A stretch of DNA of 25,047 bases from Bacillota bacterium (GTDB taxonomy: Bacteria > Bacillota > Clostridia > Oscillospirales > Ruminococcaceae): assembly GCA_023429685.1 (NCBI GenBank), contig JAEZDF010000143.1:1-25047 (forward strand), given 5' to 3'. Below, one piece after another: positions 7,005 to 15,093 of the stretch. The notes under the pieces are model-generated. The model made no database searches, was not told the DNA's origin, and was given only the letters and a program-made list of their open reading frames with translations. A program made the translations under genes and the position numbers. Within the stretch, counting starts at the first letter, position 1, and every line of letters begins with the position of its first letter.

Positions 7005-8039
7005 ATGAAAAGCTACAGCGAAAGCTATAAAGAGGCGGGGGTAGATGTTACCGCGGGCTACCGTGCCGTTGAGCTGATGAAGAATGCGGTGTCCTCCACC
7101 TTTACAAAAGGGGTGCTGTCTGGTCTGGGCGGGTTCGGCGGATTGTTTGAGCTAGACCTTACCGGCATTCAAAGGCCGGTGCTCGTGTCGGGAACCGACG
7201 GAGTGGGAACCAAGCTCAAGCTTGCGTTTTTGCTAGACAAGCACGACACCGTGGGCATAGACTGCGTTGCGATGTGCGTCAACGACATTGTGTGCGCGGG
7301 CGCAAAGCCGCTTGTGTTTCTGGACTATATCGCCCTTGGCAAAAACGTGCCTGAGCGGGTTGCCACCATTGTATCGGGCGTTGCCGAAGGCTGTCGTCAG
7401 GCGGGCTGCGCGCTCGTAGGCGGCGAAACCGCCGAGATGCCCGGTTTTTACGCCGCAGACGAGTACGACCTTGCGGGGTTTTCGGTGGGCGTTGTGGATA
7501 AATCGCGCATACTCGATAACGGCAGCGTTCGCGAGGGGGATGTTATCCTTTCCCTTGCGTCGTCGGGCGTGCACTCCAACGGCTTTTCTTTGGTGCGCAA
7601 GGTGTTTGATGTGGAAAACAGCGACCTAAACCGCCATTACGCCGAGCTTGGCGCGACGCTGGGCGAAACGCTGCTTACCCCCACCCGCATCTATGTCAAG
7701 GCGGTGCTCGCGTTGTCCGAGCGGGTGAATATCAAGAGCATCAGCCACATCACCGGCGGCGGCTTTTACGAGAACATCCCCCGCGCATTGCCTGATGGGC
7801 TGACCGCGCGCATCGACAGGCAGAGCCTTACCGTGCCGCCCATCTTTGAGCTAATTCAAAAGACCGGCGGAATTGACGAGCGCGATATGTTTAACACCTT
7901 TAACATGGGTACCGGCATGTGTATCCTAGTTGCGAAACAGGATGTGGACACAGCGATTACCGTACTCACAGAGGCGGGCGAAAGACCGACTGTAATCGGC
8001 GAGGTTATTTCGGGTGACGAGGGCGTCGTCATTCGGTAA
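7005..8039 (+). CDS. purM: AIR synthetase PurM
   Basis: A 344-residue phosphoribosylformylglycinamidine cyclo-ligase, closing the imidazole ring of AIR with ATP. The signature SGTDGVGTKLKLAF lies near residue 62-75, and the glycine-rich catalytic block GGETAEMPGFY near residue 139-149; HITGGGFYENIPR occurs in the C-terminal half. The length is normal. ATG at 7005 follows GGAAAGG (6987-6993) by 11 nt. The 62 nt between purF and purM has no promoter. Part of the purine operon; its product feeds the PurE step. The enzyme that makes its substrate (FGAM synthetase, PurL) is not in this window. Confidence 0.97.
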   Translation: MKSYSESYKEAGVDVTAGYRAVELMKNAVSSTFTKGVLSGLGGFGGLFELDLTGIQRPVLVSGTDGVGTKLKLAFLLDKHDTVGIDCVAMCVNDIVCAGAKPLVFLDYIALGKNVPERVATIVSGVAEGCRQAGCALVGGETAEMPGFYAADEYDLAGFSVGVVDKSRILDNGSVREGDVILSLASSGVHSNGFSLVRKVFDVENSDLNRHYAELGATLGETLLTPTRIYVKAVLALSERVNIKSISHITGGGFYENIPRALPDGLTARIDRQSLTVPPIFELIQKTGGIDERDMFNTFNMGTGMCILVAKQDVDTAITVLTEAGERPTVIGEVISGDEGVVIR

Positions 8040-8062
8040 ACAAAACGGCGGGGGAATAGACG

Positions 8063-8668
8063 ATGGTACAGATAGCGGTATTGGTGTCGGGCGGCGGCAC
8101 CAACCTGCAGGCACTAATCGACCGACAAGGCGACAACCTTTACGGCAAAATTGCGCTTGTGGTGTCTAGCAAGGCGGATGCCTTTGCACTGGAACGCGCA
8201 AAGCGGCACGGCATTGCAACGGCGGTGGTGGAACGCAAGGCGTATTCATCGCCACAGGCATTTGATAGCGCCCTGCTTGCGGTACTAGAGCAGCACGACA
8301 TCTCGCTTGTGGTGCTGGCGGGCTTTTTGTGCATCCTTGGCAAGGAGCTGGTAAGCGCCTACCGCGACCGCATCGTAAACGTGCACCCGTCGCTGATACC
8401 GTCCTTTTGCGGCGACGGCTTTTATGGTCTGCGGGTTCATAAGGCGGCGCTCGATTACGGCGTTAAGGTAACGGGTGCCACCGTGCATCTCGTAAACGAG
8501 ATTACCGACGGCGGGCGCATCCTGCTGCAAAAGGCGGTGGAGATTTCGGACGACGACACCCCCGAGACGCTGCAGCGCCGTGTGATGGAGCAGGCGGAGT
8601 GGGACATTCTGCCCCGCGGTGTTGCCATGCTATGCCGTCAGCTTACGGGGCAAACGGGTTTGGAGTAA
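8063..8668 (+). CDS. purN: GAR transformylase PurN
   Basis: A 201-residue glycinamide ribonucleotide formyltransferase using 10-formyl-tetrahydrofolate. The phosphate-binding loop SGGGTNLQAL (residues 9-18) is present. The catalytic triad is visible as Asn106 and His108 in IVNVHPSLIP and Asp149 in EITDGG. The sequence after the catalytic His (SFCGDGFYG) differs from the enteric form (a KYPG-type loop); from memory this is a common Firmicute variant. ATG at 8063 has GGGGG at 8050-8054. It starts 23 nt after purM, in the same operon. Confidence 0.96.
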   Translation: MVQIAVLVSGGGTNLQALIDRQGDNLYGKIALVVSSKADAFALERAKRHGIATAVVERKAYSSPQAFDSALLAVLEQHDISLVVLAGFLCILGKELVSAYRDRIVNVHPSLIPSFCGDGFYGLRVHKAALDYGVKVTGATVHLVNEITDGGRILLQKAVEISDDDTPETLQRRVMEQAEWDILPRGVAMLCRQLTGQTGLE

Positions 8669-8690
8669 ACGAAAAGGGGGAAACAGCATA

Positions 8691-9179
8691 ATGCAGACGG
8701 GTGAGGTGCTTCGTTTTGCGCAGGCGGCGGATATCAAAACGCTGATAAAGCTGCGCATCGAATTTTTAGATGAGGATTACGGCGGTCTGACACCCCAGCA
8801 AAAAGAGTCGATAGCAGCACAGCTGGGGGACTATTTTATCCTGCATCTCGGGCGGGACTGCTTTGTGCCTTTGCTCGAGCTTGACGGTCGCGTGGTATCC
8901 ACCGCGATGCTTGTGCTGTACGAAAGACCGGCAAGCCCATCTTTTCCTACGGGCAAAACCGGCATGCTGTACAACGTTTACACGCTGCCCGCGCATCGGC
9001 GCAGGGGGTATAGCACCCGTGTACTGAAGTCGCTGATACAAAAGGCAAGGGAGCTGGGCGCTTCCTACATCGACCTTTCCGCCTCGAAGGACGGAAAGCC
9101 GCTGTACGAGCTGCTGGGCTTTACCGAGCCGCAGTCCTACTATACCGAGATGCGGTTAAACCTGATAGAAAGGGAATGA
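8691..9179 (+). CDS. GNAT-family N-acetyltransferase in the purine operon
   Basis: A 162-residue GNAT protein. The acetyl-CoA binding motif is seen in YNVYTLPAHRRRGYSTRVLK (around residues 92-111), followed by IDLSASKDGKPLYELLGF, the usual beta5/alpha4 part of the fold. ATG at 8691 is chosen because AAGGGGGAAA lies 8-17 nt upstream; an open frame extends farther left but overlaps purN and lacks a site. Its stop overlaps the next start codon (ATGA at 9176-9179), so it is translationally coupled to the IMP cyclohydrolase gene. It has no recognised role in purine synthesis, and the acceptor molecule cannot be predicted. Confidence 0.85.
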   Translation: MQTGEVLRFAQAADIKTLIKLRIEFLDEDYGGLTPQQKESIAAQLGDYFILHLGRDCFVPLLELDGRVVSTAMLVLYERPASPSFPTGKTGMLYNVYTLPAHRRRGYSTRVLKSLIQKARELGASYIDLSASKDGKPLYELLGFTEPQSYYTEMRLNLIERE

Positions 9180-9901
9180 TGACAACGATGAAAGGTCTTG
9201 ATATTGCGAAGGAGCTTAGCTCCAACCCGTATCCAGGTAGGGGGATATTAATCGGTAAGAGTGAGGACGGCAAGCACGCCGTAATCGCCTACTTTATTAT
9301 GGGGCGCAGCGAAAACAGCCGCAACCGCGTGTTTGTGGAGTGTGATGGCGGGATACGCACCCAAGCGTTTGACGAAAGCAAGCTTTCTGACCCCTCGCTT
9401 ATCATCTACGCGCCGGTGCGGGTGCTTAGCGACACCACCATCGTTACCAACGGCGACCAGACCGACACCGTCTATGAATACCTCCTGCGCGGCGCGGGCT
9501 TTGAAGACGCCCTGCGCACCCGCACCTTTGAGCCGGACGCGCCGAACTTCACCCCCCGCATCTCAGGGCTTGTTATCCGAACGGACGGGGATTTTACGTA
9601 TAAGCTATCAATACTAAAAAGTGATGGGCACAACTCCGCGTCCGTCGAGCGGTTTTTCTTTGAGTACCCCGAGCCTGTGGCGGGCGAGGGACGTCTGATT
9701 CACACCTACCGCTGTGACGGCGACCCGATTCCGTCCTTTGAGGGCGAGCCAAAACGCGTGGCACTCACCGGCGGCATCGATGAGCTGACCGCGCTTTTGT
9801 GGGAAAACCTAGACGAAAACAATAAGGTTTCGCTGTTTGTACGCACCATAGCGCTTGCTACAGGGGACGTACAAACGCGCATCATCAATAAGAATCAATA
9901 A
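9176..9901 (+). CDS. purO: IMP cyclohydrolase, PurO-like
   Basis: A protein of up to 241 residues resembling the PurO-type IMP cyclohydrolase family (first known from archaea; PF07826). That enzyme closes the ring of FAICAR to give IMP. Recognisable pieces are NPYPGRGILIG and AYFIMGRSENSRNRVF in the N-terminal part, then the stretch YAPVRVLSDTTIVTNGDQTDT. It is unrelated to the MGS-like cyclohydrolase domain of bifunctional PurH, and the adjacent gene encodes exactly the other half of PurH, so the two together complete the pathway. Three in-frame ATGs (9176, 9179, 9188) are possible starts. AAAGGG at 9169-9174 fits best with 9179, while 9176 forms the ATGA overlap with the preceding gene. Confidence 0.85.
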   Translation: MMTTMKGLDIAKELSSNPYPGRGILIGKSEDGKHAVIAYFIMGRSENSRNRVFVECDGGIRTQAFDESKLSDPSLIIYAPVRVLSDTTIVTNGDQTDTVYEYLLRGAGFEDALRTRTFEPDAPNFTPRISGLVIRTDGDFTYKLSILKSDGHNSASVERFFFEYPEPVAGEGRLIHTYRCDGDPIPSFEGEPKRVALTGGIDELTALLWENLDENNKVSLFVRTIALATGDVQTRIINKNQ

Positions 9902-9922
9902 TCGAAAGGCGGGATACACCGA

Positions 9923-11104
9923 ATGTCTGCTACCCAGATGCAGCTGAAATACGGCTGCAACCCAAACCAAAAACCCGCGCGTATCTTTATTGACGACCAG
10001 ACGGCGCTTCCCATCGAGGTGCTGTGCGGAAGACCGGGATACATCAACCTGCTCGATGCCTTTAACGGCTGGCAGCTTGTCAAAGAGCTTAAGGCGGCGA
10101 CGGGGCTGCCCGCCGCGACCAGCTTTAAGCATGTCAGTCCCGCGGGTGCCGCGGTGGGTGTACCCCTTGACGACCTACTGCGCAAGATCTATTTTGTGGA
10201 CGACATCCAGCTTTCTCCGCTTGCCGCCGCGTATGCCCGCGCTAGGGGTGCCGACCGCATGTCGTCGTTTGGCGATTTTGTCGCGCTTTCCGACTGTTGC
10301 GACGTACCCACCGCCCGCCTGATTGCAAAAGAGGTGTCGGACGGCGTCATCGCACCCGGGTACGAGCCCGAGGCACTTGAGATATTAAAAGCCAAACGCA
10401 AGGGCAGCTACAACATCGTGCAGATCGACCCCGAATACATCCCCCAGCCCCTTGAGCGCAAGCAGGTGTACGGCATTACCTTTGAACAGGGCAGAAATGA
10501 GCTTGTGATAGACGATGCGCTGCTGGACACCATCGTCACCGAAAACAAAACCCTGCCCGACAGCGCAAAGCGCGACCTGATCATTGCGCTGATTACGCTG
10601 AAATACACCCAGTCAAACTCCGTGTGCTACGCCTATGACGGGCAGGCCATCGGCATCGGTGCGGGTCAGCAGTCGCGCATCCACTGCACCCGTCTTGCGG
10701 GCAGTAAGGCGGATAACTGGTTCTTGCGCCAGCACCCGAAGGTGCTCGGTCTAAGCTTTAAGCAGGGGCTTGGGCGCGCAGACCGCGACAACGCCATCGA
10801 CGTGTATATCTCCGAGGAGTGTGACGACGTGCTGGCGGACGGAAGGTGGCAGGGCGTATTTGCACAAAGACCAGAGCGGCTTACGCAAGACGAAAAGCGC
10901 GAGTGGTTAAGTGGCATGACGGGCGTAGCCCTTGGCAGCGACGCGTTTTTTCCGTTTGGAGACAACATCGAGCGCGCGCACAAAAGCGGCGTGAGCTACA
11001 TCGCACAGCCCGGCGGCTCCATCCGCGACGACAACGTGATTGAGGTGTGTAACCGCTACGGCATCGTGATGGCGTTTACGGGCATTCGGCTGTTTCACCA
11101 TTAA
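9923..11104 (+). CDS. purH: AICAR formyltransferase, stand-alone PurH-type
   Basis: A 393-residue protein equivalent to the AICAR transformylase half of bacterial PurH. It transfers a formyl group from 10-formyl-tetrahydrofolate to AICAR. The catalytic Lys69-His70 pair lies in TSFKHVSPAGAAVG, and SNSVCYAYDGQAIGIGAGQQSR and later GSIRDDNVIEVC are typical AICARFT blocks. The N-terminal MGS-like IMP cyclohydrolase domain (about 190-200 residues) of normal PurH is absent, and nothing upstream encodes it in any frame; the PurO-like gene 22 nt before takes that job. AAAGGCGGG precedes ATG 9923. Since it is not bifunctional, the symbol purH is only partly apt. Confidence 0.93.
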   Translation: MSATQMQLKYGCNPNQKPARIFIDDQTALPIEVLCGRPGYINLLDAFNGWQLVKELKAATGLPAATSFKHVSPAGAAVGVPLDDLLRKIYFVDDIQLSPLAAAYARARGADRMSSFGDFVALSDCCDVPTARLIAKEVSDGVIAPGYEPEALEILKAKRKGSYNIVQIDPEYIPQPLERKQVYGITFEQGRNELVIDDALLDTIVTENKTLPDSAKRDLIIALITLKYTQSNSVCYAYDGQAIGIGAGQQSRIHCTRLAGSKADNWFLRQHPKVLGLSFKQGLGRADRDNAIDVYISEECDDVLADGRWQGVFAQRPERLTQDEKREWLSGMTGVALGSDAFFPFGDNIERAHKSGVSYIAQPGGSIRDDNVIEVCNRYGIVMAFTGIRLFHH

Positions 11105-11163
11105 CCGCTGTTACGCGGCGCACCGTTTTGGGGCGCTGTTTGGGAAAGGATTTGACAAAAGCT

Positions 11164-12426
11164 ATGAATGTACTCGTGATTGGCGGCGGCGGCAGGGAGC
11201 ACGCCGTCATCAACAAGCTTCGTGGGAACCCGCGCATCAAGCGCCTGTATTGCACGCCGGGCAACGGCGGCATCAGCGCGCATGCCGAGTGTGTGAACAT
11301 CAAGGCGACCGACATCGATATGACCGCGGCGTTTGCGCAGCAGCATGAGATTGATTTTGCGGTGGTCACCCCCGACGACCCGCTGGTGCTGGGTATGACC
11401 GACGTACTGGAGGGGCTAGGCATCAAATGCTTTGGTCCGTCCAAAAAGGCGGCGCAGCTTGAAGGTAGCAAGATATTCTCCAAAAATCTGATGAAGAAGT
11501 ACGGCATTCCCACCGCCGCGTACGAGGTGTTTGACCGCTCGGAGGATGCCATCGCCTATGTTCGTACGCAGGACAATTTTCCCGTCGTCATCAAGGCGGA
11601 TGGGCTTGCACTGGGCAAGGGCGTAATTATCGCCGAGAACCTTACCGAGGCGGAGGAAGCCATCCGCGAGATGATTGACGGCGGGCGGTTTGGGCAGAGC
11701 GGCAGCCGCGTCGTGATAGAGGAATTTCTGCACGGACCCGAGGTGACCGTGCTTGCGTTTGCCGACGGCAAAACCGTAAAGCCCATGGTTTCATCCATGG
11801 ACCACAAGCGGGTATACGACGGCAACGAGGGACCCAACACAGGCGGCATGGGCACGATTGCCCCCAACCCCCATTATACGCAGGAGATTGAAAGGGTGTG
11901 CATGGACACCATCTTTCTACCCACCATCCGCGCCATGCAGAGCGAGGGCGCGCCCTTTAAGGGGTGCTTATACTTTGGTCTGATGCTCACACCCAAAGGA
12001 CCGTATGTCATCGAGTACAACTGCCGTTTCGGAGACCCCGAGGCGCAGGTGGTGCTGCCGCTGCTAAAAACCGACCTGCTTACCGTGTTTGAGGCGGTGG
12101 CGGACGAGCGGCTTGACGAGATTGACATCGAGTGGGAGAAGGGCTGTGCGGCGTGCGTCGTGCTGGCGTCGGGCGGCTACCCCCAAAGCTACGAAACGGG
12201 CAAGCAGATTACAGGCATCGAGGATGCCGAGCAGTTGCGCGGCGTGACGGTGTTCCACGCGGGTACCCGCTATGATGACGGGCGTTACTATACCGCGGGC
12301 GGGCGCGTACTGGGCGTTACCGCCAAAGCAAGGAGCCTTTCCTTGGCACTTCACAATGCGTACGAGGCGGTGGAGTTAATCCGTTTTGAGGGTGCGCACC
12401 ACCGCACCGACATCGGCAGGTATTAA
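11164..12426 (+). CDS. purD: GAR synthetase PurD
   Basis: A 420-residue phosphoribosylamine-glycine ligase of the ATP-grasp superfamily, making GAR from phosphoribosylamine, glycine and ATP. The N-terminal MNVLVIGGGGREHA is diagnostic. Further blocks are FPVVIKADGLALGKGVIIA, the NEGPNTGGMGTIAP loop and YVIEYNCRFGDPEAQVVLP. ATG at 11164 gives the family's usual N-terminus; GGGAAAGGA at 11142-11150 is 13 nt away, a slightly long spacing. An upstream ATG at 11128 would add 12 unrelated residues. It is the last gene of the purine operon, followed by a strong terminator. Confidence 0.97.
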   Translation: MNVLVIGGGGREHAVINKLRGNPRIKRLYCTPGNGGISAHAECVNIKATDIDMTAAFAQQHEIDFAVVTPDDPLVLGMTDVLEGLGIKCFGPSKKAAQLEGSKIFSKNLMKKYGIPTAAYEVFDRSEDAIAYVRTQDNFPVVIKADGLALGKGVIIAENLTEAEEAIREMIDGGRFGQSGSRVVIEEFLHGPEVTVLAFADGKTVKPMVSSMDHKRVYDGNEGPNTGGMGTIAPNPHYTQEIERVCMDTIFLPTIRAMQSEGAPFKGCLYFGLMLTPKGPYVIEYNCRFGDPEAQVVLPLLKTDLLTVFEAVADERLDEIDIEWEKGCAACVVLASGGYPQSYETGKQITGIEDAEQLRGVTVFHAGTRYDDGRYYTAGGRVLGVTAKARSLSLALHNAYEAVELIRFEGAHHRTDIGRY

Positions 12427-12472
12427 TAGGACGGTACAACATCCTGTCACCGACCAAAGGATAATATGATAA

Positions 12473-12522
12473 TGTGCCATGGATTGCCCTCGCGTTTGGG
12501 CGGTATCCATGGCACATTTTTT
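12473..12522 (+). terminator. Terminator of the purine operon
   Basis: A perfect 12-bp stem (12473-12484 with 12505-12516) with an inner GCCC/GGGC stem, followed by TTTTTT at 12517-12522. It lies between purD and the convergent acetyltransferase gene. The left flank is A+T rich, so it may also stop transcripts from the other strand. Confidence 0.9.
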
Positions 12523-12557
12523 CACTATGCAGTTTAAATAGTATAAGGACGCAAGCG

Positions 12558-13082
12558 TCACTTGTTCAGGGAAAGGTACTCCTCCAGGGTAATGGCATAC
12601 ACCGTCGTGATGCCGTTTACTTCGTCGGGCAGTTTTGCTAGTAGCTTCATATCGTTTTTCTGCGCCACTTTTTGAGAAGCAAGGTTTGTGTGCTTCATAT
12701 AGGAATAAACCTTACTAAGCCCCAGCACATCAAACGCGTAGTTTCTACATGCTCGTGCCGCTTCGGTAGCATAGCCTTTGCCTGTGTGAGCCTTGTTAAT
12801 ATGGTAGCCTATTTCAGGCTCTAAGCTGCCATCTATGTTCTGCATGGTTATCCCACAATCGCCGATAAACAGGTTGCTCTCTTTTAGCACGACCGCCCAC
12901 AGCCCGAAGCCGTAGGTCTTATAGTTATCAAGGTTCCATGCAATCCATCCTGCTGTTTTTTCGCGTGTAAACGGCTGGGGGTAGTGCTGCATTGACACAG
13001 GGTCGGAGAGTATCTCGTGCAAAGCATCCACATCGTTCATCGTCAGTTCTCGCAGAATAAGTCTATCGGTTTCAAGCTTCAT
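12558..13082 (-). CDS. GNAT-family N-acetyltransferase (RimJ/RimL-like)
   Basis: A 174-residue acetyltransferase of the RimJ/RimL-like GNAT group. It begins KLETDRLILRELTMNDVDAL, and later has PEIGYHINKAHTGKGYATEAARA, holding the acetyl-CoA motif, then the run NLASQKVAQKNDMKLL. Such enzymes modify protein N-termini or small molecules; the substrate here is unknown. The ATG at 13082 is preferred because AGAGGGGG lies 5 nt upstream (on the - strand); an earlier ATG at 13100 would start before that site. It is the only minus-strand gene in the window, with its own promoter, and it points toward the purine operon terminator. Confidence 0.88.
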   Translation of the reverse strand: MKLETDRLILRELTMNDVDALHEILSDPVSMQHYPQPFTREKTAGWIAWNLDNYKTYGFGLWAVVLKESNLFIGDCGITMQNIDGSLEPEIGYHINKAHTGKGYATEAARACRNYAFDVLGLSKVYSYMKHTNLASQKVAQKNDMKLLAKLPDEVNGITTVYAITLEEYLSLNK

Positions 13083-13160
13083 GCAATCCCCCTCTTTCAC
13101 GCGTTCATTTCGGCAATACGGTCCGAAGCAGCCGCAATTTCATCCCATATTCGTTACGCC

Positions 13161-13189
13161 ATTATGCCACACAGGGTGCAGATAAGCAA
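13161..13189 (-). promoter_or_regulatory. Promoter of the minus-strand GNAT gene
   Basis: On the - strand TTGCTT (13189-13184) and CATAAT (13166-13161) are 17 bp apart, and TGG immediately before the -10 box makes it an extended -10. The start codon is about 80 nt downstream. Confidence 0.55.
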
Positions 13190-13268
13190 GTGTTATGCCG
13201 AATTGTTGTAGAATAAAGGTAATTTTACACCGCAAGCAGGGCGGGCATGTCTCGTTGTCGGTACAGGT

Positions 13269-13360
13269 AAAACACCCTGAAACCCGAAAGGTGTATGACA
13301 TGAGTAAAAAATCCCATAATAAGGCTAGGGAGTTTAACCGTATTGCGGGGTGTTTTTTTG
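13269..13360 (+). promoter_or_regulatory. Leader with competing stems before the penicillin-binding protein
   Basis: ACACC (13272-13276) can pair locally with GGTGT (13290-13294). Alternatively the longer AAAACACCC (13269-13277) can pair perfectly with GGGTGTTTT (13348-13356) and enclose a hairpin AAATCCC/GGGA-G-TTT (13309-13335). The distal arm covers GGGG at 13347-13350, the only ribosome-site-like sequence before the gene, and is followed by seven Ts. This looks like a translational switch or attenuator, but no known class is recognised. Confidence 0.4.
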
Positions 13361-13365
13361 AATGA
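13300..13365 (+). CDS. Possible 21-residue leader peptide
   Basis: ATG at 13300 is preceded by GAAAGGTG (13286-13293), a plausible ribosome site 6 nt away. The frame encodes a short basic peptide starting MSKKSHNKAREF and ending GCFFE, with the stop at 13363-13365. That stop is 7 nt before the likely start of the penicillin-binding protein, so coupling of translation is possible. It runs through the T7 tract and the RNA structure described above. No family is recognised, and this could be chance. Confidence 0.3.
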   Translation: MSKKSHNKAREFNRIAGCFFE

Positions 13366-13372
13366 GTTCACC

Positions 13373-15004
13373 ATGACAGGGGCGCAAAAACGCGCACTGA
13401 CCCTGTTTTGCGCGATAATTATCGGCTTTTCCGCGCTGTTTTTGCGCATCTTTTTGGTCTCGACGGGCGACGAGTTGCAGGCAGTGGCAAAGAACCAAAG
13501 CTCGTATACCCTAACCCTTGACCAAAGCCGCGGCATGATATACGACTGTATGTTTAAGCCGCTTGTGGGCAACACCGACGGCTATGTGCTATCCGTGCTG
13601 CCCAGTGATGAGGCGGCTGCGGCGCTTGTAAAGGCAGTTCCCTTTGCAGAGAGGGAGAATGTGTTAAAGCTTATTGAAAGCGGTAGACCGTTTTTGTATC
13701 CTTATACATCCCCCTACATTGACGCGCAGGGCATCAGCGTGTTTACCGTCAAACAGCGGTATGGGGTCAATCAACTTGCCGCCCACGTCATCGGGCATCT
13801 GGATGGCGAAGGGGTTGGGGTGTACGGCATTGAGCGGGCATACGACGCGCTGCTTGCGGAAAACAGCGGCAAGATGACGGTTACCTATGCCGTGGATGCA
13901 CTGCGTCGTCCGATTGCAAATAGTTCGCCCGAGATCTCGCGCGAGAACTACCACAACCGCGAGGGTGTGGTGCTTACTATCGACGCCGAGATGCAGCAGA
14001 TTGCCGAGGAGGAGGGTGCGCGCTTAATTGAAAAGGGCGCTGTCGTAGTCATGGAGGCGGCAACGGGCAAGCTGCGCGCCGTGGCATCCTTCCCCGACTT
14101 CGACCCCGCCAACGTTGCCGCAAGCCTAAACGACCCGAACTCTCCGCTTATAAACCGCTGTTATGCGGCGTATAATGTGGGCTCCACCTTTAAGCTGTGT
14201 GGGGTCTCGGCGGCTCTGGAAGCGGGTGTGGCGACAGACTTCACCTATACCTGCACCGGCAGCACCGAGGTAAACGGGCTGCGGTACTATTGCCACAATC
14301 GGGCTGGGCACGGGGAGCTTAATCTTGACCAAGCCATGCAGCACTCCTGTAACCCGTATTTTATTAACCTTGCGCTGGAAACGGGCTACGACAAGCTGTA
14401 CGAGATGGCGGTGCGGTTTGGCTTTGGCAAGGCAAACAACTTAACAGAGGTGACGCGCACCGCCGCGGGCACACTGCCCACCATGCAGAGCCTGCGCAAC
14501 AACGCCGTGCTTGCCAACTTCTCGTTCGGGCAGGGTGAGCTTACCGCCACCCCCATACAGATTGCCCGAATGATTGCCGTGTTTGCAAACGGGGGAACGT
14601 TGGTTACCCCGACGCTGGTGGAGGGGATATCGGACGAAACGGGAACGGCGATTGCCGCCCCCTACGAACCCGCGGGCTCGTACCGCATGCTGTCAAGTAC
14701 AAACGCCGACATCGTCAGGCAGCTGATGGTAAACGTCGTGAACACCGGTAGCGGCAAGCAGGCAAAGCCCGTAGAGGATGGCGCGGGCGGTAAGACCGGC
14801 TCGGCGCAGACGGGCATATACGATGAACAAGGCAATGAGATTGTGCATGCGTGGTTTTCAGGCTTCTTCCCCGCCGAAGAGCCGAAGTATGTTATCGTTG
14901 TGCTCAACGAGGGCAAAGACTCGGGCGGCGACTGGTCGGCGCCGGTATTCCGCGAGATTGCCGACCGCATACACAACTTAGAAAAGCGCAGGGCACAACA
15001 GTAA
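13373..15004 (+). CDS. Class B penicillin-binding protein (transpeptidase)
   Basis: A 543-residue monofunctional peptidoglycan D,D-transpeptidase of the FtsI/PBP2 group, anchored by one membrane segment (about residues 9-29) with the rest outside the cell. The dimerisation-domain signature QSRGMIYD is at 51-58. The three active-site motifs are intact: STFK (Ser271 nucleophile), SCN (325-327) and KTG (474-476). There are no PASTA domains, and the protein ends soon after the transpeptidase domain, so it is shorter than SpoVD or division FtsI of many Firmicutes. The start is uncertain: ATG 13373 overlaps a short upstream frame, and TTG at 13358 is better spaced from GGGG at 13347-13350. The precise role (division, elongation or sporulation) cannot be assigned. 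Confidence 0.9.
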   Translation: MTGAQKRALTLFCAIIIGFSALFLRIFLVSTGDELQAVAKNQSSYTLTLDQSRGMIYDCMFKPLVGNTDGYVLSVLPSDEAAAALVKAVPFAERENVLKLIESGRPFLYPYTSPYIDAQGISVFTVKQRYGVNQLAAHVIGHLDGEGVGVYGIERAYDALLAENSGKMTVTYAVDALRRPIANSSPEISRENYHNREGVVLTIDAEMQQIAEEEGARLIEKGAVVVMEAATGKLRAVASFPDFDPANVAASLNDPNSPLINRCYAAYNVGSTFKLCGVSAALEAGVATDFTYTCTGSTEVNGLRYYCHNRAGHGELNLDQAMQHSCNPYFINLALETGYDKLYEMAVRFGFGKANNLTEVTRTAAGTLPTMQSLRNNAVLANFSFGQGELTATPIQIARMIAVFANGGTLVTPTLVEGISDETGTAIAAPYEPAGSYRMLSSTNADIVRQLMVNVVNTGSGKQAKPVEDGAGGKTGSAQTGIYDEQGNEIVHAWFSGFFPAEEPKYVIVVLNEGKDSGGDWSAPVFREIADRIHNLEKRRAQQ

Positions 15005-15006
15005 AA

Positions 15007-15034
15007 ATTGTTTAAAAATTCTTAAACAATATCT
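15007..15034 (+). terminator. A+T-rich hairpin after the penicillin-binding protein
   Basis: Perfect 9-bp inverted repeat ATTGTTTAA/TTAAACAAT (15007-15015, 15022-15030) begins 3 nt after the stop. The following sequence is only patchily T-rich, so it is a weak terminator candidate. Confidence 0.45.
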
Positions 15035-15058
15035 TTAATTATTTCTTTAAAAAGGGTG

Positions 15059-15087
15059 TTGCATTTCACCCCCCTGCATGCTATAAT
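15059..15087 (+). promoter_or_regulatory. Strong promoter of the polyamine cluster leader
   Basis: TTGCAT (15059-15064) and a perfect TATAAT (15082-15087) are 17 bp apart, with TGC directly before the -10 box (extended -10). Transcription should start near 15094, more than 400 nt before speD. Confidence 0.8.
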
Positions 15088-15093
15088 CGCAAT

